From Synura sp. LO234KE (lineage: Eukaryota; Sar; Synurophyceae; Synurales; Mallomonadaceae): 11,166 bases of DNA. The stretch is taken from positions 1-11,166 of the forward strand of contig VKHC01000548.1 in the NCBI GenBank assembly GCA_015143735.1, given 5' to 3'. The notes under the pieces were generated by a model, which worked only from the letters and a program-made list of their open reading frames with translations, had not been told where the DNA came from and did no database searches. Position 1 is the stretch's first letter. Each line of letters opens with the position of its first letter. This document shows, one piece after another, positions 1-6,589 of the stretch. The position numbers were made by a program, and so were the translations under genes.

Positions 1-305
1 GTGCTTTCCTCTTCTTTTTCTTCTTTGCCTTTATTTTGCCTGAATTAGGAGGAAAGACTTCGTTACCAATAATGGGAGGAAAGAGGATGGAGAAAACCAG
101 CACAACTCGAACTAGAAAGTACAATTAAATGAGAGGAAAGATATTGGGTCCCAAGTGAGCGCATGACGAGAAAATTGTATTGCATCAAATTATCTTGGAG
201 GTTGATGGCATAGTAACAAGCACATGTCCATGACCAGAGTACCAACGGCCACGCACTCCTACGCTTCTTCTATTCTAGGGCAATTTTAGCCTGGAATTAA
301 CTTGA
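1..305. other. No gene seen; pyrimidine-rich left edge
   Basis: The first 45 bases of the plus strand are strongly pyrimidine-rich (runs of C and T). The rest holds no convincing reading frame. A 60-codon minus-strand open frame at 63-245 shows no domain, no repeats and no flanking splice sites that would make it credible. The stretch could be the intron following the SAM-like exon at 320-587, whose candidate donor site points into it. Confidence 0.4.
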
Positions 306-319
306 TTAATGATTCTTAC

Positions 320-587
320 CTTTCACCTGGGAGCTCGGAAAGGCCCAAAAAACAATCACGAGTTTTCTTCCCTCTCTTCTTATGTTTAGGATGCGTGCTG
401 TCTCTACACCAGTCAGTTTGTACTCTGCAGTGAGATCTTGCAACTCGCACTCATTGAAAAATTGGTCTCCATCAACATTTTGTTCTCTCAACTTCGCTGC
501 TGCGTCGCGCAAATCAGGATTACCATTATTAACGAACTTAATCCAAGCCTCCAACTCTTCTTCCTTTGATGCATCTAAACGCTTTTT
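320..587 (-). CDS. Partial gene: SAM-domain-like exon
   Basis: I see a minus-strand open frame with a helix-rich segment that resembles a SAM (sterile alpha motif) domain, a protein- or RNA-binding fold of about 65 residues. Key stretches are ELEAWIKFVNNG, then KLREQNVDGD, then LQDLTAEYKLTG and ILNIRREGRK. The 'exxVDGxxFF...DLtxEy.LTG...iL.iR' spacing follows the family pattern of helices 2 to 5. The open frame runs further, to 668, but I cut the exon at a CTCAG acceptor (589-588), which keeps phase with a possible upstream exon. An alternative acceptor TTGTAG lies at 615-614. The 3' side ends at an AAAG|GTAAGA donor (GT at 319-318). No catalytic function can be inferred. The rest of the gene is either to the left, outside the window, or lost. 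Confidence 0.45.
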
Positions 588-744
588 CTGAGATTGGCGA
601 GGATATTGGACGCCTACAACGAACAGTAGTTCTGTCACAAGAATATACCAAGTAGTAGCGATGTGCACATATTGTAGAATTCTAGAATATGCAATATTGA
701 TAATGCATTCATTTAACCAAATATTGATATATTCTAGTCCTCAC

Positions 745-831
745 GAATGCATCAATTTCATAGAAAGGGACGCCATCTATCAACAATAATTTACCCGCAT
801 CACGATAGTGGCGGAATGCAACAAAACAAAT
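745..831 (-). CDS. Possible small upstream exon of the SAM-like gene
   Basis: A 29-codon minus-strand frame lies between a GAAG acceptor (AG at 833-832) and a GTGAGG donor (GT at 744-743). It contains FRHYRDAGKLLLIDGV and ends FYEIDAF. If the donor is joined to the CTCAG acceptor at 589-588, the intron is 157 nt and the frame continues in phase 0 into the SAM-like exon. I do not recognise the peptide. The splice sites are only short consensus matches, so chance is a real possibility. Confidence 0.2.
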
Positions 832-909
832 CTTCAGCAACAGACGTAATAAATAACATGTAGTAGTACCTAACAAATTTTGAAGAATCCATGTAAATAT
901 GCTATTCAC

Positions 910-1800
910 TGGTAAGATAAATAGAGAAAGTGTAAATTAAATATAAGCTCGAAAGGAATGGCATGAAATTCACTGACAAATATCCAGTAGCACAAATAAG
1001 GTAAGGAGCACCATTAAAGTGCCTCTTAATTGATGTACGCGACGATTGAATTAATGCGGTGTTAGAAAGCGATTATATTATTTTTCTAGCCTTCTTTAAT
1101 CCATTCGAAGTTCAATTTGTTGTGTGTGATAATCGCGTTACGATAAATAGTTTTTTGTATTAGTTCACGGGCAGTGTCGAGCAGCGAAATATCGAGGTAA
1201 GCAGGCCGTTGTTAAAAGTTTAATGAATTTCAATCTAATTACGAGTGCGCCTGCTGAAATTATCGCTGCCGGATACATGAACTATTCCTGATTATAATAT
1301 CTATACATTACTCATCTTGTTGTCTAGGAAATGACTGATTTAGCTTTGAAATATTTTTCCTAAACATCAGGAGAAGTGATGAAGCCGTGTTTAAGTTGTT
1401 ATTTTCAAAATATGGATTTTGTGACTACTATTGAAACATTTTTGTTATTGCAAGGCATTTATAACGTGGAAATTATCTGTGTGTTAAACATTTAAGCTTA
1501 TCTCAAGAAAACTTTGCGTTCTCTTTCCCGTCTTATTGGTTCGTTGGTAGAGCGCCATGCACTCTACCGAGAATTCATGACCGGATTTTTGTTTGCTTCT
1601 AGAGACTATGTTTCCTGTAGTAAAAGTACTAGACACCTGCAATGGTTATTGTATATGATCTAAGTCAGAGTGTATTGCAACAAAACTAATTGCTACCGCA
1701 TCTTACTTTAAGTTTTTAATTTATGCTATCACAACCAATAAGGCTTTCTAATGCCTCCACTTTCTCCTTTCAAGAAATCTCTAGTATGCAAGTCTATTCG
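910..1800. other. No gene seen; AT-rich intergenic or intronic DNA
   Basis: I found no open frame with recognisable content on either strand. The stretch is AT-rich with scattered homopolymer runs. The only item of note is a tRNA-like scrap at about 1543-1586, listed separately. Confidence 0.45.
1543..1586 (+). other. tRNA-like fragment (D-arm/A-box-like relic)
   Basis: The plus strand reads GTTGGTAGAGCGCCATGCA and then CTCTACCGAGAATTCATGAC. The GTTGGTAGAGCGC core is what the D-loop and A box of many tRNAs look like, and the following bases roughly imitate an anticodon arm. I see no acceptor stem, and no B box (GGTTCGANNCC) appears where the T-arm should be. It is therefore not a working tRNA gene. 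It could be a tRNA pseudogene, a SINE-head relic, or chance. Confidence 0.2.
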
Positions 1801-1811
1801 ACTTTGGATAG

Positions 1812-2340
1812 AGCAAGAAGGACTCATTTCGGAATTTTATTACCACTTTAAAAGAGTGCGAAGATATTCAAGACCAGCATATTCGATATCTAAGCACTGG
1901 GTGGAATAGTGTCATAAATGTAAGTAATCAAGATACCTGTACGAAATTCAGATATGCGTAGTTTACCAAATGTAAACAGAGGTACAATGCGATATGCATC
2001 GAGCTATTCCGCTCATGGTGTTGTTCCTCCACTGCGGTATGGACGCGCTGGGAATCATTGCCTTCCCTCATTTACAGAGAGTTGTGAATATATCGAGACC
2101 ATTACCGTTTTTCTCTTTTTCCGATATCTCAGAGTATTTTCTCGCCCTGGTTGAATCTGTGGCCGCGTTTATTCATGATATAGGCGTTGCTCATTGTGAC
2201 ATCCGAAGGAATAACGTTTTCTTCGTAAAAATGATGATTATGACCACCAGACTAAGTGTAAGCTGGTACATTTCAACAGATATGATATTTTCCCACCACC
2301 CAGTTTAACGAAGATTGGGAGTAGATGGACCTTAAGGTAC
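1812..2340 (+). pseudogene. Broken protein-kinase-like gene
   Basis: The clearest piece is a kinase catalytic loop. In the frame starting at 1994 the translation reaches FIHDIGVAHCDIRRNNVFF, which fits the family HxDxxxxN pattern: H at 2192-2194, D at 2198-2200, N at 2213-2215. After the A-run at 2227-2231 the frame moves by one base and continues as KLVHFNRYDIFPPPSLTK and then SRWTLRY. This is where kinases carry the metal-binding DFG motif and the activation segment; here the aspartate position reads H (2269-2271). Upstream, a frame from an AG acceptor at 1812 to a GTAAGT donor at 1920 encodes FRNFITTLKEC...YLSTGWNSVIN and could be an earlier exon. No clear P-loop or VAIK lysine was found. 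The frameshift, the missing DFG aspartate and the stop codon at 2341 all indicate a pseudogene. The exact kinase family is not assigned. Confidence 0.5.
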
Positions 2341-2472
2341 TAGTTGTAACGCTTCTTGAGTCTTTTGAGTGGAAGCTGTAAGAAACCTCGACTGTCGAGC
2401 GATCGCGGACTACTAAGGGAAGCGATCTAATTACGCGAATGAAAAGAAGCTGCGAGATACTTGAGAAATGCG

Positions 2473-2937
2473 CAAGAACAAACGTGTCCTAAGCGAGGAC
2501 GTGGAGTCGCCGGTTGATGGTATTCTCAATAATTACGGTATGACCTTTTTGATGGAAAAGCCCCGCGCTGGTTGCCTGGAGGAAAGGCACAGGCAAGGAG
2601 ATAGATGACAAACTAACGGGATTGGTTGAGGATACGTTTTAGTGAGGCGAGGCATGTGTCCAGACACTCGAGGTCTGAAAATATCACGACGTAAACCAGT
2701 ACTCGCTCTGTGTCGCATTGTTTTTGATTATTTCCGGCTTCTCGGGCACCTTACGTTTGAATGCCAAATCGAAGAATCGTACTACTTCAATCATGCCTAA
2801 AAATTGCAGTAGACACAGTCAAATCATTAGACACCATATCTTTAATTGGTTAATTATTTGAAACTGATACGACGATAATTCTGTTAGAATTAGTGGAAAA
2901 TAAAATTGTTTTGCTGGTGTTGTTGTTCCTACTCTAG
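2473..2937. repeat. Direct repeat, copy 1 (about 465 bp)
   Basis: This block matches 5624-6128 in the same orientation. Identity is nearly complete for the central 300 bp or so (about 2500-2850), with a few substitutions and a 3-base extra GAC near 2690. Near 2863 copy 1 lacks about 39 bases that copy 2 has, and it lacks a GTCT further on. Homology begins at CAAGAA and fades at TTCCTACTCTAG. The block carries no convincing open frame. It abuts the decayed kinase-like gene on its left and the Gly-rich repeat gene on its right. The pair could be long terminal repeats, but I do not see TG...CA ends, a primer binding site or a polypurine tract. The neutral call is a dispersed direct repeat. Confidence 0.85.
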
Positions 2938-3051
2938 CGGTCGCTATGAATATCACTTACTATCTTTATCATTATAAATAGACAGAAAGCATACGCTGAA
3001 TGTCGAATAACGAAGAGCCCCCAAGTACCAACTGGCAAACCCCGTGGACGA

Positions 3052-3075
3052 GTGGGGGAGGAGGGGGGGGAGGCG
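3052..3075 (+). other. G-rich tract, candidate G-quadruplex
   Basis: The plus strand has a GGGGG run at 3054-3058, a run of eight G at 3063-3070, and further GG pairs to 3075. In the putative coding frame these bases encode the polyglycine run. The density of G runs meets the usual G-quadruplex pattern on paper. Length variation here would also change the reading frame. Confidence 0.5.
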
Positions 3076-3417
3076 GCCTCCGCCCGAAAGCGGGTGGTAG
3101 GAAAGACAGTCCTTCCAAGGGGGTTAGCACGCAACGACGTCGCCAACTAGGTAGAGGGGGACGCGCCCCCGGGGAAGAAGGATATTCGTGTCAGATAATT
3201 ACCACGTACTAGGATAGGGTAGCGACCACGCGGCGACAAAATAGTCCCTAGACTGCTAGTAATGAATATAGGGGCACAAGGGAATAGTTGTGATGAGAGT
3301 GCGGAGAATGAGGACCACAACTTCGTCCGAGATCGGGTGGAGAGAGAGGAGGGCAGGTTTTGTAGTGAATAATGACCGAAAATTGACCTAGCCCAAGAAA
3401 AGGGTCCACGGAAAATG

Positions 3418-4030
3418 TCAGAGGGCAAACAGGGACGTACTTCATCGGTACTTCCTGCAATGGGGAAACAAGTACGTTCTCTCGCAATTCCACCGTCTGA
3501 AGGCATGCAAGTCCGGTCACCAGCGGCTCCTCCACCAGAGGGCAAGCGAGCGCTTACTCCAGTGGCTCCGCCATAAAAGTGCAAGCGGGCAAATTCTTCA
3601 GCGGCTCCATCTGAGGGGAGACACGTTCTTCTGATCGACTCCACCGTCGGAGAGCGAGCGAGCACGGTCTCCAGCGGCTCCTCCGTCAAAGGGGCGACAA
3701 CCACTTGCTCCAGCGCCTTATCCTCCTGAGGGCCAGCTGGCACGTTATCCTGCGCCTCCGCCGCCAGAGGGCACGCGGACACGTTCTCCAGCGGCTCCTC
3801 CACTTGAGGAGGGACCAGTGCGTGCTGCAGAGGCTCTTACTTCATTGGGCTAGCGAGCACGTTCTCCAGCAGTTCCACCGTCCGAGGGCAAACGGGCACG
3901 TTCCCCAGCGGATCCGCCGTCAGGGGGCAAACGAGCACGTGCCCAAACGCCTCCACCGTCAGAGGGGAAGCGAGCACGTGCTTTAGCGCCTCCATCGTCA
4001 GAGGGAAAGCGATACGTACTCCAGCGGCTC
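3418..4030 (+). repeat. 39-bp imperfect minisatellite, about 15 units
   Basis: Units follow the pattern CCAGCGGCTCCTCC then ACCGTCAGAGGGCAAGCGAG then CACGTTCT, about 39 bp per unit. Several are exactly 39 bp, while a few are 33, 38 or 40 bp and shift the frame. In the plus frame the unit reads PPSEGKRARSPAA. Among the four best-kept units (3872-4030), many differences fall at third codon positions (AAA/AAG for Lys, TCC/TCA for Ser, GGC/GGG/GGA for Gly, CGG/CGA for Arg). That favours the plus strand as the coding one. Because the unit length is a multiple of three, the other frames also stay open for long stretches, including a 218-codon antisense frame at 3147-3803. Confidence 0.8.
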
Positions 4031-4329
4031 CTTCGGCATCGAGTCGCTCCCAAATGCATCGGCATTCTGAGTCAGGCGGGCCGGTGCCACTGATCGGATC
4101 CAGTGCCAGTACGTTACAATTTGGCATTGAAGGGATCGATGCTGATGGCGAGGAGAATAAGCTACGTTGGGGAGTGACGGTGATGGTGGCAACGCTGGGC
4201 TCAAAGTCCTTCCCACCACGTATCTGGAATAACGTAAATACCACCATTTTTCTGGAAATCATGGGGCGGAAATCAGCGTAATCTCTCCTAAATCATTCAG
4301 GCACGACTTGCAAAAAATATGAAAATTCG

Positions 4330-4492
4330 TGTCACGGATAATTACGGAGTATAATAAAATCTTATTGGGATAATTACGGAGTATAACGAAAACACGGATA
4401 ATGCACATCCGTAGTTAACCCTATTTTATGAACCATACCGAATTATCCATGGATAATTACGGTACCGTGGATAACCGTGCATGGATAACCAC
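4330..4492. repeat. Cluster of GGATAATTACGG-type motifs with palindromes
   Basis: GATAATTACGG recurs at about 4338, 4369 and 4452. The first two are each followed by AGTATAA. Related forms are ACGGATAAT near 4394, GTGGATAACCG near 4468 and ATGGATAACCACGG near 4481. The right part (4466-4495) is a near-palindrome with CCGTGG and CCACGG arms. The motif also occurs as AATAATTACGG inside both large direct repeats. No open frame explains the cluster. It could be the end of a miniature element or a small satellite array. Confidence 0.6.
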
Positions 4493-4661
4493 GGTTTTCT
4501 GTGCGCTGATGCATGCTACCTCCACTCTAACTAGGAGTTACGCCCATTATGACCGAGATCCATGGGCAATGAGGCTTTCAATATTTTCCATTTGCGCAAA
4601 TTTAAAGTAGCCCAATAGCTTTCTCCAGAGGGTCTACAGCGACGTCTTGAATGCGAGACAT

Positions 4662-5385
4662 TCATACTGCGGTTTGTTGGGAAGTTGTCTTGAAGACGAG
4701 CGGTAGTTGGGTCTGCTTTATAGCACCACTGAGGAGAGACGCAGGACAAACTCGGATCTCCACGCTAATCCAATTCTCTTGCAAATCTTTTTGTGTTGCC
4801 TCCACTCGAAAGAAGAACTTACAGTGCCAGCAACCTTCGACATAAAAGACTTTTTCTGCAATATTTTGCTGGCTCTCGTGTTGCTGAGAGAAACCAAGGG
4901 GGGCCAAATCTAGGATCCGAAGAAAGTGGAGAAGTTTTTCCAGAAGATTTATCACCCTGGAATCCAAAAGGGGGGTCTGGCAGAGGGTTTCCAGCGAAAT
5001 GTTCAAAATATGGCAGTAATGCTGTTCTGCAATTTCAAGCCCACCAGATGAGCTTTCCAAGTATTTGACTGCTGCTTCTGAGGTGCAGCATATCACTTTT
5101 AAATGCCATATGAGTATGCCTCTCCAATCTGGCAGCTCTCTCATAATCATTGGGAGGTTCTTTGTTTCCGACAACACCAACGAGGCGGTGTTGATTATAG
5201 CAAAGTACTTTCCCATTATGCATTGCCGGAGGTTTTGCAGCGTCAACAGATTCCCCAATTGCGAAAGTTCGAGACGAGGTGCTGTACTGCAAAATTTGCT
5301 GGAAATTTTTTTCTGGAAAAATAATGTATTATACCAATCTGGATTGAGTTGGCTCGCTGATTTATCATAAGCCTTCAGGAACACT
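4662..5385 (-). CDS. Unrecognised 240-codon open frame, possible internal exon
   Basis: This is the longest clean frame in the window. It does not begin with a credible ATG: the frame opens after a TAG at 5402-5400. A TCTAG acceptor (AG at 5387-5386) lies just before the first residues, VFLKAYDKSASQLN. At the other end a GTATGA donor (GT at 4667-4666) sits directly before the TGA stop. It therefore looks like one internal exon of about 718 nt. The protein is leucine- and glutamine-rich and mostly helical by composition, for example SRVINLLEKLLHFLRILDL. Cysteines are scattered (VICCTSEAA, EGCWHCKFFF), with no membrane span or signal peptide. A helical-repeat scaffold protein is one guess, without a family match. 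It lies inside the interval bounded by the two direct repeats, opposite in strand to the Gly-rich repeat gene. Confidence 0.45.
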
Positions 5386-5623
5386 CTAGAGTCCCTTTCC
5401 TACTCACGGTGAGTACTTTTGGTAGATGAAGGAAACCGGTTTTGCATGCGCGTTTCAAAATTTTCGAAAACGCAAAAAGTGGTCAGCGGTGTCGCTTGCG
5501 GCATATAGATTACTATGTAGATCTAGAGGCCTTGTGGAAGATTGTGAGTCAAAACACTTCAGAAGCCGAATAGTAAAAAAATATGTTTTGGCACTGTCGT
5601 ACAAAACACTTTTTAAAACTGGT

Positions 5624-6128
5624 CAAGAATAATCGTGTCCTAAGCCAGGATGTGGAGTCGCCGGTTGATGGTATTCTCAATAATTACGGTTTGACCTATT
5701 GGATGGAAAAGCCCCGCGCTGGTTGCCTGGAGGAAAGGCACAGGCAAGGAGATAGATGACAAACTAACGGGATTGGTTGAGGATACGTTTTAGTGAGGCG
5801 AGGCATGTGTCCAGACACTCGAGGTCTGAAAATATCACGTAAACCAGTACTCGCTCTGTGTCGCATTGTTTTTGATTATTTCCGGCTTCTCGGCCACCTT
5901 ACGTTTGAATACCAAATCGAAGAATCGTACTACTTCAATCATGCCTAAAAATTGCAGTAGACAAAGTCAAATCATCAGACACCACATCTTTAATTGGTTA
6001 ATTATTTGACCGATCATTGTAGTTTGTGAAATTCGAACCGACGGCGGAAACCGATACGACGATTGTCTAATTCTGTCAGAATTAGTGGAAAATCAAATTG
6101 GTTTGCTCCTGTTATTGTTCCTCACTAG
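5624..6128. repeat. Direct repeat, copy 2 (about 505 bp)
   Basis: This is the longer copy of the block at 2473-2937. It retains about 39 bases after TTATTTGA (roughly 6009-6047) that copy 1 has lost; a CCGAT lies at each edge of that stretch, a common footprint of slippage deletion. Near its right end it contains a perfect 15-base palindrome (AATTCTGTCAGAATT, about 6071-6085), which copy 1 carries with one change. Homology ends at TTCCTCACTAG. No coding sequence is seen inside. Confidence 0.85.
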
Positions 6129-6181
6129 TAGTAGAAAAATAAGCAATGCGTGAGTCATCGGTCGTGTAACAATGCGCCATC

Positions 6182-6285
6182 CACTATAGCGGATGTAGTA
6201 CGTACGTACAAAAGTGTTCCGCTGTACACGGACCGCTCATAATCGTCCGCTACAGCGGTGGCTACTGCGATTCCGCTATATAGTG
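6182..6285. mobile_element. CACTA-type miniature inverted-repeat element (104 bp)
   Basis: The left end reads CACTATAGCGGA and the right end TCCGCTATATAGTG. The ends are inverted copies of each other apart from an extra TA on the right. The trinucleotide ATC stands immediately outside both ends (6179-6181 and 6286-6288), as expected for the 3-bp target duplication of CACTA/CMC transposons. Inside are repeated CCGCT/AGCGG motifs (near 6219, 6232, 6247 and 6254), resembling the subterminal repeats of such elements. It is far too short to encode anything. Caution: a 3-bp duplication has a 1 in 64 chance of occurring by accident, and the left end lies in a wider near-palindrome starting at CATCC. 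Confidence 0.5.
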
Positions 6286-6288
6286 ATC

Positions 6289-6589
6289 GCTATAGTCGTC
6301 TTGACAACGACAAAGCGCACACCAGTCTTGTAATATCATAAAAATATTGTTACTAGTTGATACATTTTTACTGCTACCTAGCATATAAGAAGTCCGAAAC
6401 CGACAAGACGACTGAAACGAGCTCTTACTACGCCATCGCCTCCATGTCGGCCATGAGAACAAATCCTCTTTTAGAACTAGAACCCAAACCGCAATACCGC
6501 AATTCTCATCCCCACAAGCGGCACCGCCAGCATCAGCATCGCCTAGTCCGTGTCCATTGATGGTTTGGTGCATTGATTTCATCATATTT
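6289..6589. other. No firm gene; weak open frames on both strands
   Basis: A 107-codon minus-strand frame (6262-6585) overlaps the miniature element and shows no domain. A plus-strand frame reads QFSSPQAAPPASASPSPCP near 6500-6560, a low-complexity Pro/Ala/Ser stretch that could be a scrap of a disordered protein. Neither has supporting context. This is the flank downstream of the transposase relic. Confidence 0.3.

Larger units (their letters stand above)
3000..4281 (+). pseudogene. Decayed Gly/Arg-rich protein gene with 13-residue tandem repeats
   Basis: The plus strand holds three linked pieces in changing frames. From the ATG at 3000: MSNNEEPPSTNW, a run of eight glycines, then an Arg/Lys-rich part (QRRRQLGRGGRAPG), stopping at 3210. 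From 3223, another frame: an acidic stretch (DESAENEDHNFVRDRVEREE) up to TAA TGA near 3370, then the first repeats. From about 3632, a third frame: repeats with the consensus PPSEGKRARSPAA, broken by one TAG at 3851. A non-repetitive tail from 4054 to the TAA at 4281 ends TTIFLEIMGRKSA. Basic KRAR and Ser-Pro in every repeat suggest a disordered, nucleic-acid-binding or nuclear protein; that is inference only. At least two frameshifts and four stops argue for a pseudogene, unless introns remove some. The two large direct repeats enclose it. Confidence 0.42.

Noticed and set aside
3147-3803. 218-codon minus-strand open frame across the minisatellite
   Set aside because: It changes repeat register partway through (from an EPLENVLACPLTV-like unit to an ERARLPSDGGAAG-like unit). 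The differences between units look synonymous in the plus frame. It is best explained as an antisense shadow of a 39-bp repeat, which keeps several frames open.
3418-4030. CRISPR array
   Set aside because: Units are contiguous and imperfect, with no unique spacers, and the sequence is eukaryotic in character.
3837-4262. 141-codon minus-strand open frame
   Set aside because: It covers the same repeat units plus the non-repetitive tail in antisense. No domain or start context supports it.
5065-5370. Plus-strand ORFs over 4651-5370
   Set aside because: They are shadows of the longer minus-strand 240-codon frame and show no features of their own.
5386-5407. 22-nt mini-intron upstream of the 240-codon ORF (GTGAGT...CTAG on the minus strand)
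   Set aside because: It would keep the frame open for only about 20 more codons before a TGA, and nothing else in the window suggests introns this small.
2473-6128. Complete LTR retrotransposon
   Set aside because: The repeats lack recognisable TG...CA ends and a flanking target duplication. No primer binding site follows copy 1, and no gag, protease, integrase or RT lies between them. Kept only as a possibility.
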